Positions 27,489-36,293 are shown, numbered from the stretch's first letter. The stretch: DNA of 42,469 nt from Nitrospira sp. CG24D (GCA_002869855.2 NEWQ02000024.1:11940-54408); one strand, 5' to 3'. Numbers and translations are program-made. Notes: generated from the sequence alone by a model not told the origin.

Positions 27489-28060
27489 TGAACGGCAGCT
27501 CTCCGGCGCGGAGTTCGCCGTAGCAACTATCGCAAAGTGGCTGGATGGCTCCGGTTGCAAATGGCCATGTACCGTCTGATTTAGGTACGGGGTGAGCTAG
27601 ACAGGACGCATGAGTTTACGCGGGATCGACGACCCGTGCCACACAGGTGTTATGGATATAGCGTTTACAATGCGATCACGTTCACACGGATCTTCTCCCT
27701 TCATACTTCCCTACCTCTTTCACTACCGATAGCCAGATGATGCTTGTTCCAGTCTCAAACTTTACTACCGAGTTTCAAACAGTATTCCCAAGTCTCATAC
27801 CTCCTCACTGTCAGCAATCCGGGCCTGTGCCAAGAACAATCCGCCCACAATTGCACGAAGAGACAATGTTTTGTCAGTCTGCGTGGAGATACCTAGTCGA
27901 TCGAGCGCCAGGCTGTCGTTAAATCCCCTCAAATCATCTGAAACCTGTTGCCTTAATCCTCGGCATAATGCTTGCTGGAAAACTCTTCGCAGGCCGGGAA
28001 CGACCGAGAAACAGATGGGTCTCTCACGTGCCCCCGGCGGACACCTAAGGAGGAGATCAG
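27489..28060. other. 570-base gap without a convincing gene
   Basis: More AT-rich than its surroundings, with no reading frame on either strand that looks like a protein. It may hold decayed remains of the sensor gene upstream. Near its right end it has a sigma-54-like sequence and an AAGGAGG ribosome site that serve the next gene. Confidence 0.6.
27960..27976 (+). promoter_or_regulatory. Candidate sigma-54 (-24/-12) promoter
   Basis: TCGGCATAATGCTTGCT has GG at 27,962-27,963 and GC at 27,974-27,975 with exactly ten bases between, and TTGCT matches the -12 element. The -24 element is GGCAT rather than GGCAC. A transcript would start near 27,987, about 74 bases before the small secreted protein gene. 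Confidence 0.35.
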
Positions 28061-28426
28061 ATGAAGAAGATTGGCATGACATCTATGATGGCACTGACTC
28101 TGGCAGTAGGAATCACCGGAGCGTTGAGCACCAACCTTGTGTGGGCGGAAGCCGAGTACGTTCCCTCATCCGGCCCAAAGGCCCAGGAACTGGAGACCAA
28201 GCCCGGTCCGGCCTTTACGACCATCGATGGGAAAGTCAGCAAGATTGAGGGCAACATCTATGTGGTCGAAGGGCCCGCCTACAATGCGATCGGGGGAGGA
28301 GCCAACTCCAACGAAGTCCGCGTCTTTGTCGGCAAAGACACCAAGAAGATCAGCGGGGAAAAAAGAGTGGGAGATAAAATTCGCGCTGAACTGACCCAGG
28401 GTGGCTTCGCCAATTCCATTCAGTAA
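28061..28426 (+). CDS. Small secreted protein of unknown function
   Basis: A 121-residue exported protein. A clear signal peptide (MKKIGMTSMM, hydrophobic core, cleavage near VWAEA) precedes about 90 residues with a beta-rich pattern (FTTIDGKVSKIEGNIYVVEG, EVRVFVGKDTKKI, GDKIRAELTQGG), resembling small OB-like periplasmic domains. A perfect AAGGAGG site lies before the ATG, suggesting strong expression. It stands alone between a gap and a terminator. The function is not recognised. Confidence 0.8.
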   Translation: MKKIGMTSMMALTLAVGITGALSTNLVWAEAEYVPSSGPKAQELETKPGPAFTTIDGKVSKIEGNIYVVEGPAYNAIGGGANSNEVRVFVGKDTKKISGEKRVGDKIRAELTQGGFANSIQ

Positions 28427-28458
28427 CAACTCCACGTTCTAGTTGATCTCGAACTCTG

Positions 28459-28497
28459 AGCGGGCTGGTCAGTACGGATCAGCCCGCTGTTGTTTTG
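28459..28497 (+). terminator. Rho-independent terminator after the secreted protein gene
   Basis: AGCGGGCTGGTC pairs with GATCAGCCCGCT (12 bp, one G-T pair) around loop AGTACG, followed by GTTGTTTT. It lies 32 bases after the stop codon. Confidence 0.85.
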
Positions 28498-28500
28498 ATT

Positions 28501-28842
28501 CCAGTCCCACTGCTACTTGATGTATGTTCGCCGAAGGCTGAATCCCTCACGGGTACCCTACCCTTAATAGCGCTTGACTACGACCTCATTTGCGCCCAGG
28601 GTGAAATCAGTGACGTGTCAAGCCCCGCTGACTGTCCCATCCTTCGCGCTCCGGCACTCCGCTCCGCGCGACTGATTCCCCGGTCTCCGCTGCTTCCTAC
28701 GCCAGCGGTTCTTTCACTCCCTGTTGTTCAGGTCTCTCCGTAACCGGAAGCGCTGTCTGCCTCCGGCTTCGAACGGGACTTTTACGCGCGCCTCGTTTGA
28801 GGCATCGAGCAGACTTTACACATCAGTACAGGAGATATCGCC
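28501..28842. other. Gene-free stretch before the ErpA/OFOR beta operon
   Basis: About 340 bases between the terminator and the ErpA-like gene. No convincing frame is visible. A short GCCTC-GTTT-GAGGC hairpin lies at 28,790-28,803. The promoter for the downstream operon should be here, but no good -35/-10 pair was found by eye. Confidence 0.5.
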
Positions 28843-29163
28843 ATGATTACAGTGACCTCAACGGCTGAAGAGAAGATTCGAGAACTGATGCGAGAAGAGC
28901 AGGATACGATCGGCCTGCGCGTCTACGTGAAAGGCGGAGGCTGCCACGGCTATCAGTACGGGATGGCCTTCGAGTCCAAGATGAGCGACGACGATACCGT
29001 CGTGAAAATGGGCGATGTGAAAGTCATCATGGATTCCCAAAGCGCCCCGCTGCTGAACGGCTGCGAAGTCGATTACACGGATAGCGTGCAGGGCTCAGGG
29101 TTTGCGATTAAAAATCCGCAAGCGAAAACGACGTGCGGATGCGGCAGCTCATTCAGCGCATAG
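28843..29163 (+). CDS. erpA: ErpA-like A-type Fe-S carrier
   Basis: A 106-residue A-type carrier with C34 in GGGCHGYQYG and C98/C100 in the terminal CGCGSSFSA. The GCHGYQYGM form is closer to ErpA than to the IscA at 5,054. The next two genes encode [4Fe-4S] oxidoreductase beta subunits on the same strand, so a dedicated delivery role for the oxidoreductase clusters is a reasonable inference. An ACAGGAGA ribosome site precedes the ATG. Confidence 0.85.
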   Translation: MITVTSTAEEKIRELMREEQDTIGLRVYVKGGGCHGYQYGMAFESKMSDDDTVVKMGDVKVIMDSQSAPLLNGCEVDYTDSVQGSGFAIKNPQAKTTCGCGSSFSA

Positions 29164-29220
29164 CGGCAGTCTGTCTCAACGTCAACCATTGAAACTCAGC
29201 AGGGCTGAGAGGAGATATAC

Positions 29221-30126
29221 ATGAGCAAAGAACGCATCACGATTTCACCCGACCTCTACGACATCATGCCGCCCGAGTATCAGGACCTGGTCACCAAAGC
29301 CACCTACGGCAAGGAAGACAGGGGGTGGAAGGATATCGGAACGGCCAAGGAGCTCATTGAGCAGCACTCGCTCTGCGCCGGTTGTCCTGAGTCCATGGCG
29401 TTCCGCTACATTCTAGCCTCGCTCCCCAATCCCGAAGATACCGTCATGGTTGGATCGACCGGCTGCACCAGCCTCGTCTTTCCTCATATCGCATTACACA
29501 ACATCCATTCCTTGTTCGGAAATCAAAATGCCGTAGCCTCAGGCCTCAAGCGGGCGTTGACCGTCCGTTTTCCCGGACGAATCAAGGATGTGGTCGTGTT
29601 GGCCGGCGACGGCGCCACGGTGGACATCGGACTCGACATGACCTTGCAGGCGTGGTTCCGCCAGGAAAAATTCACCACGATCTGCTTCGACAATGAGCTG
29701 TATGCCAATACCGGCGGTCAGGAAAGCGGGCTCATGCAAAAGGGCTTCGTGGCCAAAATGGCTCCGATGGGCAAGAGCTTCGACAAGGTGCGCCTTCCTG
29801 AAATTGCGCGCGAGGCGGGCTGCCATTACGTCGTGAACTGCACGGTGAGCAAGCCCTCCCTGGTGGAGAAAGTAATCCGGAACGCCGTGCTCGTCGCACG
29901 CGAGATCGGTCCCACCTACGTGCAACTGTATACCCCCTGCATTCTAGAAATCGGCAAGGATAGCCAGGAGGGGCTACAAGAAATGCGCGACGCGGAAAAG
30001 CCGAGCGAGCGATTCGCTTATAAGGAATACATGAGCGAGCCGGCCAAGGAACTCATCGCCGAACTCGCCGCGAAGGCCAAAGAAAAGAAAGACACCGCGA
30101 AACAGTTGGCGTTGTCCCAGGCATAA
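29221..30126 (+). CDS. 2-oxoacid:ferredoxin oxidoreductase beta subunit, copy 1
   Basis: A 301-residue beta subunit that binds thiamine diphosphate and one [4Fe-4S] cluster. The cluster cysteines are C52 and C55 (LCAGC), C82 (STGC) and C240 (YTPCILE). The ThDP/Mg motif runs from GDG at 129-131 to N158 (CFDNELYANTGG). These enzymes reduce ferredoxin with pyruvate or 2-oxoglutarate, or run in reverse to fix CO2 in the reductive TCA cycle. It is followed after 46 bases by a paralogous beta gene. No alpha or gamma subunit lies in this unit. A five-subunit For/Por-type complex is the likely home; the substrate cannot be decided from sequence. Confidence 0.9.
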   Translation: MSKERITISPDLYDIMPPEYQDLVTKATYGKEDRGWKDIGTAKELIEQHSLCAGCPESMAFRYILASLPNPEDTVMVGSTGCTSLVFPHIALHNIHSLFGNQNAVASGLKRALTVRFPGRIKDVVVLAGDGATVDIGLDMTLQAWFRQEKFTTICFDNELYANTGGQESGLMQKGFVAKMAPMGKSFDKVRLPEIAREAGCHYVVNCTVSKPSLVEKVIRNAVLVAREIGPTYVQLYTPCILEIGKDSQEGLQEMRDAEKPSERFAYKEYMSEPAKELIAELAAKAKEKKDTAKQLALSQA

Positions 30127-30172
30127 CAAGGACCGCCGCAACTGCGGCTTACACAAAGAGCGGAGGTGCCAG

Positions 30173-31063
30173 ATGAGTCTCGATTATGTGAAATTCACCC
30201 CGGGGTTCGATGCGTTCATGCCGAAAGAATATAAGGATATGGTGGAGCACGGTCCCTTCGGAAAGAAAACGACGGTCTCGCAGATGGGCAGCTTCAAGGA
30301 AATTCTCGAAGAACACCCCATGTGCGCCGGCTGCGCCATGACCTTGTTTATCCGATTGGCGATCATTGCATTTCCCAATCCCGAAGATACCATCACGGTT
30401 GGAACGGCCGGATGCGGCCGGTTAGCGATCTCGCAGGCAGCCATTCCTTTCGTGTACGGCAACTACGGCGACCAGAACGGCGTCGCCAGCGGATTGTCGC
30501 GCGGGCTGCGCATCCGCTTCGGCGATCAACCCAAGGATGTCGTCGTGATCGCGGGTGACGGAGGAACCGCCGACATCGGATTCCAGCAAGTGCTCCATTC
30601 CTGGTTCCGAAAGGAACGGTTCACGACGATCATGCTGGACAACGAAGTGTACGGCAATACCGGCGGACAGGAAAGCGGCATGACGACCAGAGGCGCCGTG
30701 CTCAAGATGGCGCCGCTTGGCAAGAAGTTCGAAAAGATGGACATGATTGCCATGGCCAAAGTCGCCGGCTGCGCCTATATCGCCACCGTGGTGCCGAACA
30801 ATCCACGGCGCGTTGAAAGCGTCATCAAAAAGGCGGTACTAATCGCACGAGAGGTCGGGCCGACCTATATCCAAGCCTACACCTCCTGCAATATCGAGTA
30901 TGCGATCCCGACCGATCAGGTGATGGCCGATGCCAAGGCCGTCGAGGACGATCGTTACAAATTCACCGAGTATGTCAGCGACGAGGCCAAGGCCTATCTG
31001 GCTGAGCGATACGGCTATAAGGAATTCCTGCCGAAGCCGGTTGCGGCTGTCGTACAGGCGTGA
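30173..31063 (+). CDS. 2-oxoacid:ferredoxin oxidoreductase beta subunit, copy 2
   Basis: A 296-residue paralogue of the preceding gene with all key residues: C51 and C54 (MCAGC), C81 (TAGC), C239 (YTSCNIEY), GDG at 128-130 and the LDNEVYGNTGGQ segment. It differs strongly from copy 1 outside the motifs, so the duplication is old and the two may serve different 2-oxoacids. Its last ~80 residues closely match the remnant at 39,317-39,574 (about 80-85% by eye). A strong hairpin follows the stop, so the unit seems to end here rather than continue into gamma and alpha genes. Confidence 0.9.
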   Translation: MSLDYVKFTPGFDAFMPKEYKDMVEHGPFGKKTTVSQMGSFKEILEEHPMCAGCAMTLFIRLAIIAFPNPEDTITVGTAGCGRLAISQAAIPFVYGNYGDQNGVASGLSRGLRIRFGDQPKDVVVIAGDGGTADIGFQQVLHSWFRKERFTTIMLDNEVYGNTGGQESGMTTRGAVLKMAPLGKKFEKMDMIAMAKVAGCAYIATVVPNNPRRVESVIKKAVLIAREVGPTYIQAYTSCNIEYAIPTDQVMADAKAVEDDRYKFTEYVSDEAKAYLAERYGYKEFLPKPVAAVVQA

Positions 31064-31073
31064 CAGGATGGGC

Positions 31074-31118
31074 GGAAGATTCGGGAGCCGGGCGCGCGAT
31101 GCACCGCCCGAATCTTCC
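31074..31118 (+). terminator. Strong hairpin after the second beta subunit gene
   Basis: GGAAGATTCGGG and CCCGAATCTTCC are perfect 12-bp arms around a 21-base GC-rich loop, starting 11 bases after the stop. There is no T run, so it may be a 3'-end stabiliser or a non-canonical terminator. Confidence 0.65.
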
Positions 31119-31164
31119 ACCATCATCCGGCACGCCTTGCCGACAATCCAATCCGAGGTACATC

Positions 31165-31401
31165 ATGACGGACTCCACAGCACCCCACGGGAACACAAAG
31201 ACTCCTTTTACACTGACCTACGGTATGCGGCTGGATCCAGGGACCGGTGCAGAAGAGGCGCATCCGCACATGGCGATCGTCCTGCCAGACGGATCGACCG
31301 GCAGCATCACCCTGCACGTGATCAACGGCACGCCGGAAGAAATCAAGGCGCGGTTACTGGAGAGCGTCGACGCATTTTTCGAGATCTATGCCGAAACTTA
31401 A
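31165..31401 (+). CDS. Small acidic protein of unknown function
   Basis: A 78-residue soluble protein with GAGG upstream of its ATG. A beta-rich core (FTLTYGMRLDPGTG, HMAIVLPDGSTGSITLHVI) is followed by a helix (PEEIKARLLESVDAFFEIY). It has no cysteine and no signal peptide. The codon pattern and Shine-Dalgarno site make it a believable gene. It is not recognised. The next gene starts 67 bases downstream on the same strand. Confidence 0.65.
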   Translation: MTDSTAPHGNTKTPFTLTYGMRLDPGTGAEEAHPHMAIVLPDGSTGSITLHVINGTPEEIKARLLESVDAFFEIYAET

Positions 31402-31468
31402 GCACTGTGATTCATGACTGGAGCCGGAACCGCCGAAAGTGATTCTGCGGCCGTCTGGAGAGGCCATC

Positions 31469-32191
31469 ATGCAAACGCTTGATATCGATCGCCCCGGGAT
31501 GCCGGACCTTCAGTTTGTCCTGCTGGTGACAGCGCTGTGCACCTCCCGACTGACTTCACTCAATGTGCCCGATGACGTGCGTACTACACTGTTCGACCGA
31601 TGCTGGGTGCTCATCCATGAGAACCCTCCACCCGAAGAGCGGGAGAGGCGCGTCATCAATCTCCGTCCCTGGAGTGAAACGACGCTAGACTCGATGGTCG
31701 AGACGATCCGCACCGTACTGACGGACGCGGGTATCCAGACATTGAGCTGGGACCACTCACCCAGTGAACCGACCTGGACCAGTACTCCGGAAGCGCTGCC
31801 GTTAATACAGCGACTTGAGCAACTCTATCCGCCTCCGTCCGAGACACCCGTCCACCGGCCGCTGACCAAGGCAGGACGCGTCACGGATACTCTGTCCTCC
31901 ACCAGGAAGGGAAACGTCTCCATGGATAGTGAGCAAGCGCATCTCAAACAGCTCATCGGTGAGATGTCGGCGTTGATGACAGCCTTCTCCCCGGCGCTGG
32001 AGCGGCGCGCGGCAACACTCGAAGCCGGTGGCAGAAATGCCGAGTTGACCGACACACTGCTCAAGGGTGCCGGTGTGATGCGCGACAGCGGATATATGTA
32101 TCTGACGTGGGCCCGACATTATGTCGCGCTATCCGACGAGAACCCTCACGCCGCCGAAGAAACAGATGAGACCGGCTTCGGCCTCTCATAG
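31469..32191 (+). CDS. Protein of unknown function, two helical parts
   Basis: A 240-residue soluble protein; GGAGAGG precedes the ATG at 31,469. Residues 1-115 and 145-235 appear as two helical regions joined by a Pro/Ser/Thr-rich linker. The second part starts near an internal Met (MDSEQAHLKQLIGEM) and contains DTLLKGAGVMRDSGYMYLTWARHYVAL, a pattern of amphipathic helices. No known domain is recognised. Confidence 0.65.
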   Translation: MQTLDIDRPGMPDLQFVLLVTALCTSRLTSLNVPDDVRTTLFDRCWVLIHENPPPEERERRVINLRPWSETTLDSMVETIRTVLTDAGIQTLSWDHSPSEPTWTSTPEALPLIQRLEQLYPPPSETPVHRPLTKAGRVTDTLSSTRKGNVSMDSEQAHLKQLIGEMSALMTAFSPALERRAATLEAGGRNAELTDTLLKGAGVMRDSGYMYLTWARHYVALSDENPHAAEETDETGFGLS

Positions 32192-32373
32192 ATCCACACC
32201 GTGACGAGCCATGCGGAAACAAACTGACAGCCCGCTCCGCTAGAGCCCTCCTCAACACAAACCGCTCTTCTCCTTCGTCAGAGACGCATAGGTCGACCGT
32301 TACGAGGCCGGCATCAATCCTTCCGTGCGCACAACATGAAGGGATGCCTCCATTTTTGAGTTATAGTACAGGC

Positions 32374-33270
32374 ATGCCTCCCCGATCCCATCGCCGCAAT
32401 GCCCGCGCGCCTCGCCGTAGAACGGGGCGGTCACGCCGGCGCTTCCGATTTGCCGCGCCGCGCCGCTTCGTACGGTCCCGCTGGCAGGAATGTCGAACGT
32501 TCCTGCGGGCATTGGGGAAAACTACGCCGTCGGTGCGCATCGTGGTCAGCGCCGCCCTGCTCCTTGTGCTCTGGCTGGCCGTGAATTGGACATACCACGC
32601 GTTCAACAAACCGACTGAAGTCCTGTTTCCCCTGGACAACGCGCTCGACAAAAGTCCGGCGAAAACCTGGCAGGAATATGGCTCGCTTTTCCGTGAACAT
32701 TCGACGGCCGTCATCACACCCGAACTGCTCGCCGCATTGGCCCAGAGCGAAGGCGCGGGCAACCCGGTCGCGCGAACTTACTGGCGATGGCGTGCTTCCT
32801 GGAATCCTCTTGAATGGTATCAACCGGCGTCAAGCGCGGTGGGTATGTACCAGCTCACCGACGGCACGTTTCAGCTGGCGAAGCGCTACTGCATCCACGA
32901 TCATGAGGTGGTCGAAGACGGCCCCTGGAAGAATCTACAATCCTGCTGGTTCAACAGCCTCTACTCCCGCGTCCTGCCCAGTCATGCGATCGAGATGACC
33001 GCCGCCCTGCTCGACCGCAATGTCGCAACCGCGATGGGCCACCGGCGGACGGCCCCGGCGACGCTCCAGAAAAAACAGGACCTGGCGGCCATCATCCACC
33101 TCTGCGGGGCGGGAGCAGGCCAGGATTACGCCCGGCGCGGGTTCCGGCTACTTCCTCACCAGCGCTGCGGCGACCACGACGTGAACACCTACCTGACCCG
33201 TATCAACGGATTGAAACAGCAGTTCGCCCATCTGGCAGCGGGGAGCAGAGCAATCCGGCAGGATCGGTGA
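32374..33270 (+). CDS. Membrane protein with lytic-transglycosylase-like domain
   Basis: A 298-residue protein. The first 45 residues are extremely Arg-rich, followed by one membrane helix (about 54-72) and a periplasmic domain that resembles SLT lysozyme-like folds: a likely catalytic E126 in ALAQSEGAGNP, and SSAVGMYQLTDGTFQLAKRYC corresponding to the AVGLMQ motif. Several cysteines (RYC, QSCW, HLCG, RCGD) could form disulfides. An earlier ATG at 32,344 would add ten residues. TATAGT lies only seven bases before ATG 32,374, so a leaderless message is possible. Murein cleavage is inferred from the motif only. Confidence 0.72.
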   Translation: MPPRSHRRNARAPRRRTGRSRRRFRFAAPRRFVRSRWQECRTFLRALGKTTPSVRIVVSAALLLVLWLAVNWTYHAFNKPTEVLFPLDNALDKSPAKTWQEYGSLFREHSTAVITPELLAALAQSEGAGNPVARTYWRWRASWNPLEWYQPASSAVGMYQLTDGTFQLAKRYCIHDHEVVEDGPWKNLQSCWFNSLYSRVLPSHAIEMTAALLDRNVATAMGHRRTAPATLQKKQDLAAIIHLCGAGAGQDYARRGFRLLPHQRCGDHDVNTYLTRINGLKQQFAHLAAGSRAIRQDR

Positions 33271-33285
33271 ATACACGATTAGGTT

Positions 33286-34932
33286 CTATGCGGAGATACC
33301 TTCTGAGGTGCAATGAAGCATTTCAGAATCTGCAGGTTCATTGCCCCGTTTGGAATTCCCGGAGCGCAGGAGTTTCTCGCCCAGGCCGACGGCCAGATTG
33401 CGGTAGATGATGACGCCGATGTCGGGACGCCGGCGGATGAGATCGGCCAGATCGCGCTGGAGTAGTTCGGCCGCTTCCACGAGGCCCTCTGCCGTAGCCG
33501 TCGCGGAATGCGGCCGGGCCGAGAGGAGGGACACTTCCCCGCAGGTCTCTCCGGTCCGGACGGTTCCGATAGTCACCGGCGGGCTGCCGCCGCTGATGAC
33601 GACTTGTCCCTGCAGCACCAGATACAGGCGGTCTGTCGGATCGTGCTCGACAAAAAGACAATCCCTTGAGCGCCATTCCCGTACCGTGCAGATTCCCGCC
33701 AACCAGATCGCCTGCTCGCTGTTCATGCCATGGAACAACGGAATCTCCTTGATGGCTTGGGCCATGCGCGGAGCGATCACGCAGGTGGAAAAACCACGCA
33801 TCACGACGTCCGCCACCGCCTGTACCGGCTCCGTCAGCGCAAGCGGGCCCAAATCTTGAAGTTTGTTCAGCCGCACCATCTTCACGATGTCGAGCCGTTC
33901 CACTTGATAAAACACCATCGCCGGCACATAGGCGACCGGCAGAAAGTTCAGCTCCAGGAGGGTGCGCTGCATCCGGGGGGCGTAGGCACTCACGTCAATC
34001 TCGACATACTCGATGCCCATCTCCTCCCGGCACTTCCGCTCCAATTCGACGAGCAGAAATCGCACGACATCATCGGCCAGGGAGATGAGCTCGAATACGC
34101 GGACGGTCTGTTCGACCGGATCCATCGTATAGCCGATGGCCCCGACGATGTGCCCGCCCGAGCGGGCGAGAAAATAACGGGTCTGCCGCGAATGGAGTTT
34201 GAAGAATCCATAATCCAGCCGCATAGGGCCGAAGATCTCCCGGTTGCGCACCCGGCCACGCTCGATGCGTAACAGAGCCGGATAGCCTTCAGCCTGCAGC
34301 TGTTCGATGGTGTAATTGCCGCCGGCCGGATAGGGAGCGGCATCTTCGTCGACGATGAAATCCGGCATAAGCGGCGGCTGGCTCATGACGAGATTGGCCA
34401 GCGCATAGGCCTCGGGGATGATCCGGGGATTGTTGCGGCGCAAGACCAGCGCATCGCCGAAATACCGGGCGAGGAGGGCAAAGCTCTCCCGGTGATGGAA
34501 GAAATGTTTCAGCGGCAGAAATCCGGCGGCAATAAATCCATGGGCAAGGCTGATCCGCTGGGCATAGGGATGGACGGTGCGCGCCACGACCAGGCCGACG
34601 TGCAAGCGGTTCTGAATGGCTTCGAGCCGCTTGTCCATCAGCAGCTTGCCTACTTGCAGCCGGCGATAGTCCGGATGAACGGCGAGGCGGCCGAACTCTC
34701 CCACGAGATCGGAATGGGCCCCGAAGTCGAAGAGCACGGAGGCGGTACCGATCACTCTATTGGCGTCCGTATCTTCGGCGACCAGGATGAGCGCGTCGTC
34801 CGTGAAGACAGAGCGCTTCAGCCAAAGTTCGTCGTAGACTTCGTGGTGGGGATAGTCGGCGCCGTAAACGGCGAGAAAGATCTCGCGGATCTGACCGACA
34901 TCGTCTTCACGGGCTTCTCTGACCCGAATCAT
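33286..34932 (-). CDS. GNAT acetyltransferase fused to cyclic-nucleotide-binding-like domain
   Basis: A 548-residue protein. Residues 1-155 form a GNAT acetyltransferase domain with the acyl-CoA segment FGRLAVHPDYRRLQVGKLLMD. A second, more degenerate GNAT-like unit follows (about 240-370). Residues 420-540 are a cNMP-binding-type barrel (LFHGMNSEQ, GETCGEVSLL). In that barrel the Arg expected in the phosphate-binding cassette before the SAT residues is His (RPHSATATA), so cyclic nucleotide binding is doubtful. The ATG at 34,932 is chosen because it lies one base after the M20 amidohydrolase stop (TGACATG), giving coupling. A longer frame to 35,112 only overlaps that gene. Confidence 0.8.
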   Translation of the reverse strand: MIRVREAREDDVGQIREIFLAVYGADYPHHEVYDELWLKRSVFTDDALILVAEDTDANRVIGTASVLFDFGAHSDLVGEFGRLAVHPDYRRLQVGKLLMDKRLEAIQNRLHVGLVVARTVHPYAQRISLAHGFIAAGFLPLKHFFHHRESFALLARYFGDALVLRRNNPRIIPEAYALANLVMSQPPLMPDFIVDEDAAPYPAGGNYTIEQLQAEGYPALLRIERGRVRNREIFGPMRLDYGFFKLHSRQTRYFLARSGGHIVGAIGYTMDPVEQTVRVFELISLADDVVRFLLVELERKCREEMGIEYVEIDVSAYAPRMQRTLLELNFLPVAYVPAMVFYQVERLDIVKMVRLNKLQDLGPLALTEPVQAVADVVMRGFSTCVIAPRMAQAIKEIPLFHGMNSEQAIWLAGICTVREWRSRDCLFVEHDPTDRLYLVLQGQVVISGGSPPVTIGTVRTGETCGEVSLLSARPHSATATAEGLVEAAELLQRDLADLIRRRPDIGVIIYRNLAVGLGEKLLRSGNSKRGNEPADSEMLHCTSEGISA

Positions 34933-34933
34933 G

Positions 34934-36133
34934 TCAGGCCTGCGTGCGGAGTGAGGAACGGGTGGTCTGTTCGCCAAGCCGCTGGCCGGCGATCCTGGCA
35001 ACGGCCTGAAAATAGGCCGCGCCGACGGCCAACGCCTGCTCGTCGAAATCGAACTTGCTGGAGTGCGCGGGAAACCCCTCTTTGCCCGGCACCTGCCCGC
35101 CGAACCGGACATAGGCGCCCGGAATCTTCTCCATGTAGTAACTGAAGTCTTCCGCGCCCATATTCGCCGTCTTCAGCGGCAACACGTTGGCCTCTCCGAC
35201 CGCCGCGACCGCCGCACGGCGGGCAAGGCCGGCCATCTCAGCCGTATTGATCAGTGGCGGGGTGCCCTCGTTCACGGTGACCTGGATCTTGGCCCCATGC
35301 AACTGAGCGATTGATTCGGCAATGCGACGGATAGAAGCAAGCAGTTGTCGTCGCACCGCGGAATCCTGGGCCCGGACGGTGCCGGCCAGCTTGGCCTGCC
35401 CCGCGATGACGTTCGGCGCAGTCCCCGCGTGGAACTGCCCTACCGACACGACCGATGGACGGGCTGGGTCGACCTCGCGCGAGACGATCGTCTGCAGCGC
35501 CATGATCATGAGACTCCCGACGACGACGGCATCGATGCTCTCGTGGGGACGGGCTCCATGCGCGCCCTGTCCGATAATCTCGATCGTGAAATTATCCGAC
35601 GACGCATTGACCGCGCCTTCGGCGACCACAATCGCCCCGGGATGATAGTGGCGGTCGAGGTGGCCGCCAAAGATCATGCCGGCCCCTTCCAGGGCTCCCG
35701 CATTGATCATGTCCAGCGCCCCCGTGCCTTTTTCCTCCGCCGGTTGAAAAATCAATCGCACCGGCGCCGGGAGGTCTTTTTCATCGGAGAGGAGCGCGGC
35801 TGCGCCGAGCAACATCGTCGTGTGCCCATCGTGGCCACACGCATGCATGACGCCGTCATGGACCGAAGTGAAATCCAACCCGGTATCTTCCTGAATCGGC
35901 AGCGCGTCGGTGTCCGCGCGCAATACGACGCAGGGAACGCCTGCCCTCCCCGGAATCTCGGCCACGACACCATGACCGGCAACTTGAGCTCGATATTTGA
36001 TGGCCAACCCGTCGAGGAATTTGCAGATAACGGCAGCCGTATTGGCCTCCTGCCCGCTGAGTTCAGGATACTCATGAAGCACGCGGCGCAGCTGGATGAG
36101 ACGATGATGTAACGGCTCGGGAATCAACGGCAT
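34934..36133 (-). CDS. M20D family amidohydrolase
   Basis: A 399-residue metallo-amidohydrolase of the hippurate/IAA-amino-acid hydrolase group. Metal-binding elements are present: HACGHDGHTTM with C99, H101 and H104, FQPAEE with E133/E134, GGH near 157 and the late NMGAEDFSYY. These enzymes split N-acyl amino acids or related amides in the cytosol; the actual substrate cannot be told. It is translationally coupled to the downstream acetyltransferase fusion, which suggests an acyl-amide cycle or shared control. This is inference from operon structure only. Confidence 0.9.
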   Translation of the reverse strand: MPLIPEPLHHRLIQLRRVLHEYPELSGQEANTAAVICKFLDGLAIKYRAQVAGHGVVAEIPGRAGVPCVVLRADTDALPIQEDTGLDFTSVHDGVMHACGHDGHTTMLLGAAALLSDEKDLPAPVRLIFQPAEEKGTGALDMINAGALEGAGMIFGGHLDRHYHPGAIVVAEGAVNASSDNFTIEIIGQGAHGARPHESIDAVVVGSLMIMALQTIVSREVDPARPSVVSVGQFHAGTAPNVIAGQAKLAGTVRAQDSAVRRQLLASIRRIAESIAQLHGAKIQVTVNEGTPPLINTAEMAGLARRAAVAAVGEANVLPLKTANMGAEDFSYYMEKIPGAYVRFGGQVPGKEGFPAHSSKFDFDEQALAVGAAYFQAVARIAGQRLGEQTTRSSLRTQA

Positions 36134-36293
36134 GACGGTAACCCACCGATGAGCATACGACGGCCTGCAGAAATTCCACTCGCCGGGTCCGGCCAGACCG
36201 GCGATCTGAAAACGACGGGCCTATACTAGCACAAGGACGATGACGGCTTCTGTAGTACGTTGGCCGTCCCGCGCCCCCGCTTCGGTCGCCTCC

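Noticed and set aside
27795..28082. Minus-strand frame that might be a transposase or integrase scrap.
   Set aside because: No catalytic motif or terminal repeats could be recognised.
28495..28743. An 82-residue reading frame in the gap before the ErpA-like gene.
   Set aside because: Pro/Ser/Leu-rich with no ribosome site or domain; looks like chance coding in non-coding DNA.
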